The position numbers were made by a program, and so were the translations under genes. From assembly GCF_024397795.1 (NCBI RefSeq), contig NZ_CP072983.1, positions 1,635,755-1,699,754 of the forward strand: DNA of 64,000 nucleotides. Direction: 5' to 3'. The DNA comes from Lactobacillus intestinalis. GTDB lineage: Bacteria > Bacillota > Bacilli > Lactobacillales > Lactobacillaceae. The notes under the pieces were generated by a model. It was not told the origin of the DNA and searched no databases. It saw only the letters and a list, made by a program, of their open reading frames with translations. Shown here one piece after another: positions 18,453 to 26,391 of the stretch (within the stretch, counting starts at the first letter, position 1; each line of letters begins with the position of its first letter).

Positions 18453-19415
18453 TTAGTTCCAAGATAATTCATAGATCCGATTTAAAACTGTTGTATTTTC
18501 ATTATCAACTTTTGCATGATATGCAACAGTTAAATAGCCATGATTCTCCCCAATAATTTGAATACTTTCTACTTCACTATGATATCCAGGAATATCTAAC
18601 CCTTTAAATCCACTCAAATTTACTGATTCCCATTGAGATTCATCATTTTGAGCATAGCTTGGAATTTTAATAAGCTGCTTATGATGAGAAGTCCAAATTC
18701 CTTTTTTTAAAGAGGGATGAAGTTGGCTAGAAATATAAATATTACCTTTTTCATCAAGATCAAATCCTTGGATGGAATTAATAACACTATCTTGATCCGT
18801 TCCATAAAGGTTAGAAACAGTAAAACTATTTTCATATGGGAAATTTTCAAGACTTACATAGCCCGTTCCAGCATTATCTAAAGCATTATTGATCTTTGAT
18901 AAATCATAAATAGTAAAATGCCCAATATGCTTATCTTCCACTGTGGCAATTAAGAATTTAGTATAATCCGATGAAACTGCCGCTTCTGCATGTGTCATTG
19001 AATCACCACCATAGGGAGCGCTTCCAGCATAACTAAGATAGGCTAAACGTGGAAAATCAAGGTTAGAGGAATGATGACGTGAAGTATTACGGATATTTAC
19101 ACGTGCAATTTGTTTTGCCCAGTTATAATTTGGATCATTGTGTGATGGTTTAATACCCACAAACCAATTATCTTTTTTACCAGAATATTCCCACGTTTGA
19201 GTATGGCCCCCTGCTTCTCCAGCTAATTCTAGAATAGGAGTATTAATATTGCTTCCACGATACCCACGTAAAATAGTAGTTGTAGCTCCTCTTAATTGAA
19301 GCCCATAAACATACTTTGCTCCCACATTACCTTTTTGTACCACAGCTGGATAACCAGTTCTCATATCAAATTGACTTAAAATACTGATGTCAGTCGTTTC
19401 ATTTAAGTGTCTCAT
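18453..19415 (-). CDS. hlv: Class III bacteriocin, helveticin J family
   Basis: 320 residues, recognisable as helveticin J of L. helveticus over its whole length. Shared stretches include HLNETT at the start, AVVQKGNVG, GGHTQTWE, MTHAEAAVS, FLIATVE, IGHFTIY, HSEVESIQIIGENH and the C-terminal IYELSWN. Helveticin J is a heat-labile 37-kDa bacteriocin with no cleaved signal peptide; none is seen here either. SD GTGGAGG. It sits 27 nt behind a small holin-like gene, matching the two-gene helveticin operon layout. A strong terminator follows. Confidence 0.9.
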   Translation of the reverse strand: MRHLNETTDISILSQFDMRTGYPAVVQKGNVGAKYVYGLQLRGATTTILRGYRGSNINTPILELAGEAGGHTQTWEYSGKKDNWFVGIKPSHNDPNYNWAKQIARVNIRNTSRHHSSNLDFPRLAYLSYAGSAPYGGDSMTHAEAAVSSDYTKFLIATVEDKHIGHFTIYDLSKINNALDNAGTGYVSLENFPYENSFTVSNLYGTDQDSVINSIQGFDLDEKGNIYISSQLHPSLKKGIWTSHHKQLIKIPSYAQNDESQWESVNLSGFKGLDIPGYHSEVESIQIIGENHGYLTVAYHAKVDNENTTVLNRIYELSWN

Positions 19416-19442
19416 AATAAAACCTCCACAAAATTTAAAAAC

Positions 19443-19766
19443 TTACTTGTCTTGAGTGTCTTGCTGGGCATTCATTTCTTTTGCAACCTCTCTAAAAATG
19501 TCCTGCATCTCTTGTTCATTTAACTTAAACCCCTTAGCTTCCAAGCCGTCAATTACTGCATTTCCAATCCGGTTAATCTTTTGATCACTAGACAGATTTT
19601 CCTTATCGTAAAGATGGACGTAACTTTTCATCAAGTTATCTGCAGTATTGCGAAACTGCTCCAAGCGTTTATTTTTGAAATGAACCTTACTCAAGATTCC
19701 AATTCCTACAACACTGATAAGCCATAACCCTAGCATTATCAGTTCAACATCATCATGAATATCCAT
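19443..19766 (-). CDS. Small holin-like membrane protein upstream of helveticin
   Basis: 107 residues. One N-terminal helix (about residues 8-26), then a charged helical region, then KINRIGNAVIDGLEAKGFKLNEQEMQDIFREV, which resembles the C-terminal pattern of LL-H-type phage holins (holin superfamily 6). The original helveticin J operon has an ORF of about the same size just ahead of the bacteriocin gene. A role in releasing the leaderless helveticin is inferred. SD GAGGTG is rather far (13 nt) from the ATG. Confidence 0.6.
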   Translation of the reverse strand: MDIHDDVELIMLGLWLISVVGIGILSKVHFKNKRLEQFRNTADNLMKSYVHLYDKENLSSDQKINRIGNAVIDGLEAKGFKLNEQEMQDIFREVAKEMNAQQDTQDK

Positions 19767-19813
19767 GATTGTCTTAATTCACCTCTCTTTGACAAAGGGT
19801 GGGTTAAAAGTCC

Positions 19814-20083
19814 ATGTGACGTCACCTCTGTTTTTAAATATTCAACAGTTGATCTTACCCATTATTCGGTATTGACGTATTATTGTTGACATAGTATACG
19901 TCAACGTACTACAATGAGGGTATAAGAAAGAGCCTAAAACCATTAATCCTTATTCCCACACAAAAATTTCTGGTTATTAGTTGGCTTTCAACTTGTTGAC
20001 GATTCCTATAATAAGCTTATAAGCATAATTGGTCAATAGATAATTTACGCTTTAAAGCTTATTTGATGTAATAAAATCTGGAG
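19814..20083. promoter_or_regulatory. Divergent regulatory region of helveticin operon and HTH/ImmA pair
   Basis: A 327-bp gene-free region. GTGACGTCAC palindrome (19814-19823). TTGACGTA (19872-19879)/TACGTCAA (19897-19904) and GTTGAC (19885)/GTCAAC (19900) form nested inverted repeats. They overlap a plus-strand promoter TTGACA (19886-19891)-18-TACAAT (19910-19915). A second promoter TTGACG (19996-20001)-16-TATAAG (20018-20023) contains palindrome ATAAGCTTAT (20011-20020), echoed by AAAGCTTATT near 20057. The repeats are good operator candidates for the HTH protein. Confidence 0.5.
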
Positions 20084-20094
20084 AATCCCTTGCT

Positions 20095-20451
20095 ATGATT
20101 GAATTTGAGCGCACTAAAGAATTAGCAAAAAAAAATAAATTATCGTTATTAGAGGTTAATGATCGAGCCGGTTTAGGTACGAAAAGTATTTATAATTGGA
20201 AAACTCGAAAACCTGGCACCATGGCATTAGCAGCAGTAGCTGAGGTGTTACATACCTCAATAGATTATTTAAGTGGAGTAACCGATGACCCTGATCCTCA
20301 CGTTCAAAACTCCGTATCGTTAGATCAAGAAGTGCCTTATTCATATCATGGCTATCATGTACCAAAAAAGTACTTGGACATGGTCCGGGGATTGATGGAA
20401 GCGGATATTAAAGAAAGAGAAGCAAAGAAAAATGATGGTGGACAACACTGA
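20095..20451 (+). CDS. HTH (Cro/CI-type) regulator, ImmR-like
   Basis: 118 residues. N-terminal HTH over residues 5-62 (ELAKKNKLSLLEVNDRAGLG then SIYNWKTRK, AVAEVLHTSIDYLSG). The C-terminal tail is charged. Its end overlaps the ImmA/IrrE-type protease gene by 20 nt, the standard arrangement of phage and ICE repressors that are inactivated by their paired protease. Here no integrase or phage genes are present, and the divergent neighbour is the holin-like/helveticin operon. SD CTGGAG. Repressor function is inferred. Confidence 0.8.
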   Translation: MIEFERTKELAKKNKLSLLEVNDRAGLGTKSIYNWKTRKPGTMALAAVAEVLHTSIDYLSGVTDDPDPHVQNSVSLDQEVPYSYHGYHVPKKYLDMVRGLMEADIKEREAKKNDGGQH

Positions 20452-20911
20452 TCGCGAAAACCAACTAATCGAGTATTTACTTAATTATGCTTACGAGCAT
20501 AATATTGGATATATTTTATTTCAGGCAGATCCTCATTATCCTTCAATTACGATGAAAAGTAAGCGTGAAATCGGAATCAATCTAAATTGGCATAATCATT
20601 CTCCGGAAGTTCCTTTCACAATAGCCCATGAAATTGGACACGTTATGATTGATAGCCCAGATATGAAACAATTCGATTGCATTGGTTACGGCACTCAAAT
20701 TGAAGAAGAATCTCCGGCCGATGTTTTTGCACTTCATTTAGTTTACAAATATTCCTGTCTTCAGGAAGATGGTTTTTATGATCCGCTATCATTTCTCAAA
20801 GCTTATGGAATTCCTCTAAGAATGATCCATGTGGCCTACGATATGTTCGCTGAAGAAAACAACTGCACGACTTACGAATATTGGCACGACTTAAAAAACT
20901 CATATTATTAA
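20432..20911 (+). CDS. ImmA/IrrE-family metallopeptidase
   Basis: 159 residues. Zinc motif HEIGH in FTIAHEIGHVMIDS (about residue 70), with a downstream acidic stretch EEESPADVFALHLV that supplies the third ligand, as expected for ImmA/IrrE peptidases. The family cleaves or otherwise inactivates the partner HTH repressor after a signal such as DNA damage. The start lies inside the upstream HTH gene. A perfect 10-bp terminator follows the stop. Confidence 0.85.
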   Translation: MMVDNTDRENQLIEYLLNYAYEHNIGYILFQADPHYPSITMKSKREIGINLNWHNHSPEVPFTIAHEIGHVMIDSPDMKQFDCIGYGTQIEEESPADVFALHLVYKYSCLQEDGFYDPLSFLKAYGIPLRMIHVAYDMFAEENNCTTYEYWHDLKNSYY

Positions 20912-20930
20912 GAAGATTTGAATATAAAAA

Positions 20931-20965
20931 ATACGCTAAGCTCTACAAAAACTTAGCGTATTTTT
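20931..20965 (+). terminator. Terminator of HTH/ImmA operon
   Basis: ATACGCTAAG/CTTAGCGTAT followed by TTTTTT. Confidence 0.85.
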
Positions 20966-21047
20966 TATCTTACTTTTCTAAATTGCTTGTCTTATACCTC
21001 CCTTTTTTGTATATTTAGGAAAACTCGAATTTTAGAAAGTCAAAATA

Positions 21048-22856
21048 ATGAAAAAACGATCTCTTATTTCTATAGTAAGTATGCTTTCTCTTTTATTAGG
21101 GATGCTCATGCTGGTTCATAACACTACTTTTGCTGATGTAGATTATGACATTACCAACGTTAATGTTCATGCCCATATCAACAAGAACGGATCATTGACG
21201 ATTACGCGGTCTATTGACTACGACTTTGACAGTGATGCTCATGGTGTTTATTACCGTCAGAATTTAGCCAAGAATCAAAAGCTCATTAATCAAAAAGTTT
21301 CTGTTTCTACTAACAATGGTAAGACTATCCCTATCAAAGCTGGAAATGGCCAAGATAACACCTACCAACTTACTCATAATAATGATGGCTATCGTTTCAA
21401 AGTCTTCCACAATATTTCCGAAGACGATGAAGTAAAGGTTACCTATACTTACACCATCACCAATGCAGTGATCAACTGGCGCGACACAGCCGAACTCAAC
21501 TTCAAAATTATCGGTAATGGGTGGGATACAGATTTAGATCATGCCAAAGTTAGCGTCATTTTCAATCAAGGCAAAAAAATACCTGACTTGAAAGCTTGGG
21601 CACATGGAGATTTAGGTGGTCACATTGACGTTAACCGCTCTAAAGGTCAAGTTGTTTTAACGGATAACAATGTCAGCGGCGATGTGGGAATTGAACTTCA
21701 CGCGATTTTTCCAACATCTATTACTCCACTGAACAAAAATATCCGCAATGAAAAACATAAACAAGCTGTCATTTCCCAGGAAATGAAACTTGCAAAAGAA
21801 GCTAATGAAAAGCGTAAACGTCAGCAACTTTTCAAGACGATTTTGGCCTATGCTTCATTAATTATAGCTGTCTTTTCAAGTGGCTTATTCTTATTTAAAT
21901 TAATTCTAGTAAAGTCTTTTGGCATCAAGCCCCGCAAGACTTCTGAGTTACCGCACAACTATGAGATTCCAGATGTTGATCCTGTCACAGCACAAATTCT
22001 AGATGATGGTGATTATCCCGATGAGCGCGCATTTACCGCCTATCTCACCCAGCTAGCTGGAAAAAATCGCATTAAGATTGAAAAAATCAATGATCGCAAA
22101 AACTACCGCATTACCCTCCTTGATCCAACAGTCAAACAAGAATCCACTTTTTTAAAAGAAATCTTCGATCAAGCTGGTAATGGAGAAAGCTTTACAACTA
22201 AGAAACTTAAGAAAACTGATCTTGAAGATGAATTTGATGATTGGCAAAAAGATCAATATCACAAAGTTCAAGACGAAGATCTAATTAGTCGTAAATACGA
22301 AGATGAGATAGAGAAAACCAGCACTCAAATGAAAGTTTCCACTTTCTTCATTATCGTAACTTTTATTATCTCGCTCTTTTTTGCTTCTCAAATGCCAATT
22401 ATTCCCATTATCATTGCAATTTTAGGTGGACTTAACTTCATCTTTTACTTCATTTATAAACGTCACACCAGTATTTACACACAAGAAGGTGCAAGCAAAG
22501 TTGAAAAAGTTCGGGGATTCAAGAAGATGCTCGATGACATCGGCAATTTCAAGATGAAAGATGTGGGTGAATTAATCTTCTGGGAGGACGTTATGCCATA
22601 TGCGGTAGCATTTGGTTTATCCAAGCAAGTTCTTAAAGAACTTAAGGCAGAATTTGGCGAAAAAGCACTTCAAACTTACTTCACTGCCAATACTTATTAC
22701 TGGTACTATGGCGACCTCAACCATTTTGAAAAAAGCTTCTCTTCTAGCTTAAGTAAAAGTGTCGGTGATAGCAGTTCCTATTCTGGTGGCTCTGGGGGAT
22801 TTTCCGGTGGAAGTTCTGGAGGATTCGGCGGTGGCTCTGGTGGTGGAGCGTTTTAG
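21048..22856 (+). CDS. DUF2207 membrane protein with Gly/Ser-rich tail
   Basis: 602 residues. Signal peptide or first helix (5-27), a large extracellular DUF2207 beta domain (about 30-220, DYDITNVNVHAHINKNGSLT), a helix near residue 270, a cytoplasmic region, two helices around residues 427-470, and a C-terminal tail of GG and S repeats ending SGGGAF. This architecture is typical of DUF2207 proteins in Firmicutes. The function is unknown. SD is weak (AGAAAG). A Noc-site-like palindrome lies inside the coding sequence at 21771-21784. Confidence 0.85.
   Translation: MKKRSLISIVSMLSLLLGMLMLVHNTTFADVDYDITNVNVHAHINKNGSLTITRSIDYDFDSDAHGVYYRQNLAKNQKLINQKVSVSTNNGKTIPIKAGNGQDNTYQLTHNNDGYRFKVFHNISEDDEVKVTYTYTITNAVINWRDTAELNFKIIGNGWDTDLDHAKVSVIFNQGKKIPDLKAWAHGDLGGHIDVNRSKGQVVLTDNNVSGDVGIELHAIFPTSITPLNKNIRNEKHKQAVISQEMKLAKEANEKRKRQQLFKTILAYASLIIAVFSSGLFLFKLILVKSFGIKPRKTSELPHNYEIPDVDPVTAQILDDGDYPDERAFTAYLTQLAGKNRIKIEKINDRKNYRITLLDPTVKQESTFLKEIFDQAGNGESFTTKKLKKTDLEDEFDDWQKDQYHKVQDEDLISRKYEDEIEKTSTQMKVSTFFIIVTFIISLFFASQMPIIPIIIAILGGLNFIFYFIYKRHTSIYTQEGASKVEKVRGFKKMLDDIGNFKMKDVGELIFWEDVMPYAVAFGLSKQVLKELKAEFGEKALQTYFTANTYYWYYGDLNHFEKSFSSSLSKSVGDSSSYSGGSGGFSGGSSGGFGGGSGGGAF
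21771..21784. other. Noc-binding-site-like palindrome 1
   Basis: ATTTCCCAGGAAAT, one base from the Bacillus Noc consensus ATTTCCCGGGAAAT. Inside the DUF2207 gene. Confidence 0.55.
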
Positions 22857-22865
22857 CGCAAAATA

Positions 22866-22887
22866 AAAAGCAGGCGAGGCTGCTTTT
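22866..22887. terminator. Bidirectional terminator
   Basis: AAAAAGCAG/CTGCTTTTT between convergent DUF2207 and sugar transporter genes. Confidence 0.75.
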
Positions 22888-22888
22888 T

Positions 22889-23752
22889 TTAATGCATAAT
22901 TGTTGTTAAGATTGCACCAACAAAAATCAAAATCAAACCACTGATGGTGAAGATATAACCCTTCTTGCTCTTCTTTTCACCTAAGACTAACATACCACCT
23001 AAAGTAGAAATAACTACTGAAAGCTGTGATACCACAAAGGCGGTGTTAACACCATTGTCACGAACTGACATGATGTAGCCTAAAGCGGCAATTGAGAAGA
23101 TAAATCCAGCGATTAAACTTTGCCAGCTGCTCTTTGCCTTCAACTCACCTAGTTGACGCGTGAAGACAAGGTAAACCAAAACTGCTAATACCATCCCTAC
23201 AGATTCTGGGAAGAAGATAGCAATTCCTGAAGCTGAAAGTACACGTGGAATAGCGTTATAAACAATGAAACCTAAAGTAGTGCAAACAAGCATAATGATG
23301 GTACCTGTTTGATTACTCTTATTTCCTTCGCTTGTTCCTGCATCAGAAACTGAAGTTAAGATCGCACCAATGATTAAAAGTGCAATTCCGATGAAGCCCC
23401 AAATCTTAGCACTCGTACTTGCCCATTCACCAAAGATTACCACCCCAACTAAAGAGGTACCAATTAATTGAAGCCCAGTTGAAATTGGCATAGTTTCAGA
23501 AACACCAACTTTAGCATAACCAGTATACTGACCAAGTTGACCAATAACCCAAAAGGCACCAGCTAAAGCTGCCATCCAAAAAGTCTTAGCATCAATATTC
23601 AGTTTAATAAATGGTAAGGTAATTAATCCCACAATTAAAGTACCTACAGTAGTACCTAAAATTTGGTTAATCGGCTCCCCCTTTATTCTAGCTACAGCAA
23701 GTGGCAAGACACCCCAAGCCAATGCTGGAATTAACATATAAATAATACTCAT
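22889..23752 (-). CDS. GRP-family sugar uptake protein (GlcU/RbsU-like)
   Basis: 287 residues, ten hydrophobic segments, in the drug/metabolite transporter fold. MSIIYMLIPALAWGVLPLAVARIKG and GQLGQYTGYAKVGVSETMPISTGLQLIG are characteristic of the glucose/ribose porter family. It moves sugar by proton symport in relatives. Substrate (glucose or ribose) is unresolved. SD AAAGGGAG. A cre-like element lies 50-65 bp upstream, suggesting CcpA control. Confidence 0.85.
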   Translation of the reverse strand: MSIIYMLIPALAWGVLPLAVARIKGEPINQILGTTVGTLIVGLITLPFIKLNIDAKTFWMAALAGAFWVIGQLGQYTGYAKVGVSETMPISTGLQLIGTSLVGVVIFGEWASTSAKIWGFIGIALLIIGAILTSVSDAGTSEGNKSNQTGTIIMLVCTTLGFIVYNAIPRVLSASGIAIFFPESVGMVLAVLVYLVFTRQLGELKAKSSWQSLIAGFIFSIAALGYIMSVRDNGVNTAFVVSQLSVVISTLGGMLVLGEKKSKKGYIFTISGLILIFVGAILTTIMH

Positions 23753-23803
23753 GTGTTTTTTCTCCCTTTAATATTCATATCTAAAAGTAAGCGAATGTAA
23801 ATA

Positions 23804-23817
23804 TTCTAGCGCTTTCA
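23804..23817 (-). promoter_or_regulatory. Candidate cre site upstream of sugar transporter
   Basis: On the minus strand TGAAAGCGCTAGAA, which fits the CcpA cre core TGAAAGCG with a degraded right end. Confidence 0.4.
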
Positions 23818-23989
23818 TTCCTAAGACGTCAACACTTTTTTATTCCAGCCACAAAATTAATATTCAAATGAGACGATTATCTAAAAAATATTAGCTATAA
23901 TTCGTATTTACAAATTTATGTGAGAATGCTAGAGTATAAGAGTTGCTTTTAAAGATAAAAACACGAACATTCTGTCTTGGAGGAATAAA

Positions 23990-25297
23990 ATGAATTTTAT
24001 TAAGAGTTATTTCCAACTCGATAAATATAAGACAAATATAAAAACAGAATTTATCGCTGGACTTACTACTTTTATTAGTATGTCCTACATTCTTTTTGTT
24101 AACCCTAGCGTTTTAGGTGCCAGTGGTATGAATACTGGAGCTGTCTTCACCGCAACGGCCTTAGCCGCGGCTTTGGGTACTGCAATTATGGGAATTGTCG
24201 CAAATTACCCAATTGGTGAAGCACCAGCTCTGGGTATCAACGCCTTCTTCGCTTACACGGTTTGTGTAGGGATGCACGTTTCTTGGCAAACGGCTCTAGC
24301 CAGCGTTTTTGTTGCTTCAATCATCTTCATCTTAATCACTTTATTTAAATTACGTGAAAAGATCATTGATTCAATTCCAGCTGACTTAAAATTTGCTATT
24401 TCATCTGGTATTGGTCTTTTCATTGCTTTTTTAGGACTTCAAAACGGTAAGTTAATTGTTGCAAATAAATCAACCTTGGTGGGACTTGGCTCTCTTCATG
24501 ATCCACTTGTTTGGATTACTATCTTTGGTTTATTGGTAACTGTTATCTTAATGATTTTAGGGGTTCCAGGAGCCATCTTTATAGGAATGGTTTTAGCTGC
24601 GATTTTTGGTGTCTGCACTGGTCAAATAGCCCTCCCACACAAAGTGATTTCAACGGCGCCAAGTTTAGCTCCAACCTTTGGTCAAGCTATCTTCCATGTT
24701 AAAGACATTAATTCTGTTCAAATGTGGGTTGTTGTTTTGACTTTCTTGTTGGTTACTTTCTTTGATACTGCAGGAACTTTAATTGGACTTGCTCAACAAG
24801 CCGGCTTTATGAAAAACAACAAGATGCCACGTGTTGGTAAAGCCTTAGCGGCTGACTCAACTGCGATGATGTTTGGTTCAATCTTTGGTACCTCTCCAGT
24901 GGGCGCATTCGTAGAATCAAGTGCCGGGATTGCCGTTGGTGGGAGAACTGGTTTAACTGCAGTCTTTGTGGCAATCTTCTTCTTAATTTCAATGATCTTC
25001 AGCCCACTTTTGGGTGTCTTCACTAGCCAAGTTACTGCACCAGCTTTGATCATCGTTGGGGTATTGATGGCACAGAATACTGCTCACATTCACTGGAATA
25101 AACTTGAAATTGCAGTTCCTTCATTCTTAATTATTTTGGGAATGCCTTTGACCTACTCAATCTCAGATGGTTTATCATGGGGAATGATCACTTATCCAAT
25201 TTGTATGCTTGCAGCTAAGCGTGGCAAGGAAATTAGCCCGATGATGTGGGTACTATTTGTAATATTCATCATCTTTTTGTGGGTATTGAACTTTTAG
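23990..25297 (+). CDS. NCS2-family purine permease (paralogue 1)
   Basis: 435 residues, about 13 helices, AzgA/PbuG-type NCS2 permease (COG2252) for hypoxanthine, guanine or adenine with protons. Family segments include FISMSYILFVNPSVLG near the start, ALGINAFFAYTVC, TFFDTAGTLIGLAQQAG and SSAGIAVGGRTGLTAV. It is strongly similar to the paralogues at 26392 and 28983. SD CTTGGAGGAA lies ahead of ATG. No riboswitch is visible upstream, in contrast to paralogue 3. A terminator follows. Confidence 0.9.
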   Translation: MNFIKSYFQLDKYKTNIKTEFIAGLTTFISMSYILFVNPSVLGASGMNTGAVFTATALAAALGTAIMGIVANYPIGEAPALGINAFFAYTVCVGMHVSWQTALASVFVASIIFILITLFKLREKIIDSIPADLKFAISSGIGLFIAFLGLQNGKLIVANKSTLVGLGSLHDPLVWITIFGLLVTVILMILGVPGAIFIGMVLAAIFGVCTGQIALPHKVISTAPSLAPTFGQAIFHVKDINSVQMWVVVLTFLLVTFFDTAGTLIGLAQQAGFMKNNKMPRVGKALAADSTAMMFGSIFGTSPVGAFVESSAGIAVGGRTGLTAVFVAIFFLISMIFSPLLGVFTSQVTAPALIIVGVLMAQNTAHIHWNKLEIAVPSFLIILGMPLTYSISDGLSWGMITYPICMLAAKRGKEISPMMWVLFVIFIIFLWVLNF

Positions 25298-25312
25298 ATA
25301 ATAAAGAATATA

Positions 25313-25342
25313 AAAAGCCTGTGCAATGCGCACGGGCTTTTA
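25313..25342. terminator. Terminator after NCS2 paralogue 1
   Basis: AAAAGCCTGTGC/GCACGGGCTTTT with a 6-nt loop between convergent genes. Confidence 0.75.
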
Positions 25343-25363
25343 AATTTGCTTATGTGTATATTT

Positions 25364-26074
25364 CTATTCCCTACTAATTTCCAAACAATAAGATTTTTTA
25401 CCGCATTTCGGACAAGTTAATTTTCTAAACTTAGGTGTATGTGGTGCTAAATTAAATGCCAGAAACGATGGAATGAATACATCTCCGCAATTAGGACAAA
25501 CATATTCAACATTGTCATAGTAATACTTAGATAGGGCAATTGCTCCAATTAGAGTCGTTCCGGTTACTATCATACCGGGTTGCAGCTTAAAAGCATATAG
25601 AATACTAATTGCCATCAATTCAAAGACTACTAATAGAATACTGAACCAACCTAGTTTTCTTCTTAAAGCTGAAATTCTATTTTCTTTTTTCATAATATCT
25701 GTAATGCAAGAGTGATTGGTCAACACAGCACGCAACAACTTTATTTCTTGCAAATGTTTTATTTGGGCTTGTTTTTTACTTATCTCATCAATTTTCTGCT
25801 GATTCTCCTGGTATTGTTCTTTAAGCAATAACTCAAGTGATTGACTCCCATGCTCATCTTGAATCAGCATTTTTATTTGCTTCAATGAAAATCCCAATTC
25901 TTTTAGAAAAAGAATTAATTCAATTTGCCTGATTTGCTCTTCGCTGTAAAAACGATAGCCGTTTTCTTTGATATAAGCGGGCCTCACTAAATCTTTTTCA
26001 TCATAGTATCGCAAAGTCCGTGTACTTACTTGTAATTTCTTTGCTGCTTCACCAATTGAATATCCATCTCGCAT
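25364..26074 (-). CDS. MerR-family regulator with membrane helices and zinc ribbon
   Basis: 236 residues. The MerR winged HTH (YSIGEAAKKLQVSTRTLRYYDEKDLVRP) is followed by a coiled-coil dimerisation helix (about 70-130), two hydrophobic helices (about 145-190), and a C-terminal four-Cys zinc ribbon CPNCGDVF...CPKCGKKSYC. A membrane-embedded MerR regulator with a zinc ribbon is unusual. SD AAGGAGGTGA. It lies between two purine permeases in opposite orientation and has an autoregulatory-type 19-bp-spacer promoter. The ligand is unknown. Confidence 0.85.
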   Translation of the reverse strand: MRDGYSIGEAAKKLQVSTRTLRYYDEKDLVRPAYIKENGYRFYSEEQIRQIELILFLKELGFSLKQIKMLIQDEHGSQSLELLLKEQYQENQQKIDEISKKQAQIKHLQEIKLLRAVLTNHSCITDIMKKENRISALRRKLGWFSILLVVFELMAISILYAFKLQPGMIVTGTTLIGAIALSKYYYDNVEYVCPNCGDVFIPSFLAFNLAPHTPKFRKLTCPKCGKKSYCLEISRE

Positions 26075-26094
26075 TTACTTCACCTCCTTGCTCT

Positions 26095-26125
26095 AAGATA
26101 TCGATTAACGTAGCGTTAAGGTCAA
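26095..26125 (-). promoter_or_regulatory. MerR-type promoter with 19-bp spacer and operator
   Basis: On the minus strand, -35 TTGACC (26120-26125) and -10 TATCTT (26095-26100) are separated by 19 bp. The spacer holds the inverted repeat TTAACG (26105-26110)/CGTTAA (26114-26119). Over-long spacers with an internal dyad are the hallmark of MerR-activated promoters. Confidence 0.75.
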
Positions 26126-26147
26126 CTTCTAAATTATAAAATATTCT

Positions 26148-26161
26148 ATTTCCCAAGAAAT
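26148..26161. other. Degenerate Noc-site-like sequence
   Basis: ATTTCCCAAGAAAT, one arm mismatch from the palindromes at 21771 and elsewhere. A similar, weaker copy ATTCCCCAAGAAAT lies at 28763. Confidence 0.3.
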
Positions 26162-26391
26162 ATCACCAATACTTTTCCAAACAAAATGCTTTCTTTTTAA
26201 TTATTTTATTTTGTATTTATTAGAACGTACGAGTTTTTATATGAATTTACTAATTTTAAATTTAAAAATCTCCCAAAAAACAGATATTTTTATTTAGTAA
26301 GCGCATTCTTATCTATTTTCTATTGAAATTATTAACTATTTCAGTATAATTCAAATTGAATGTTCACTTTACACGATTTCTGGAGGACAAA

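Noticed and set aside
19443..20911. Prophage remnant interpretation of the holin-like, HTH and ImmA genes
   Set aside because: No integrase, structural, replication or endolysin genes and no att-like repeats seen; the helveticin context explains the holin-like gene better.
26130..26165. Third copy of the ABC-gene remnant upstream of NCS2 permease 2
   Set aside because: Short similarity to 28725-28790 (CTAAATTAT and TCCCCAAGAAATA-like words) is too weak and AT-rich to call homologous.
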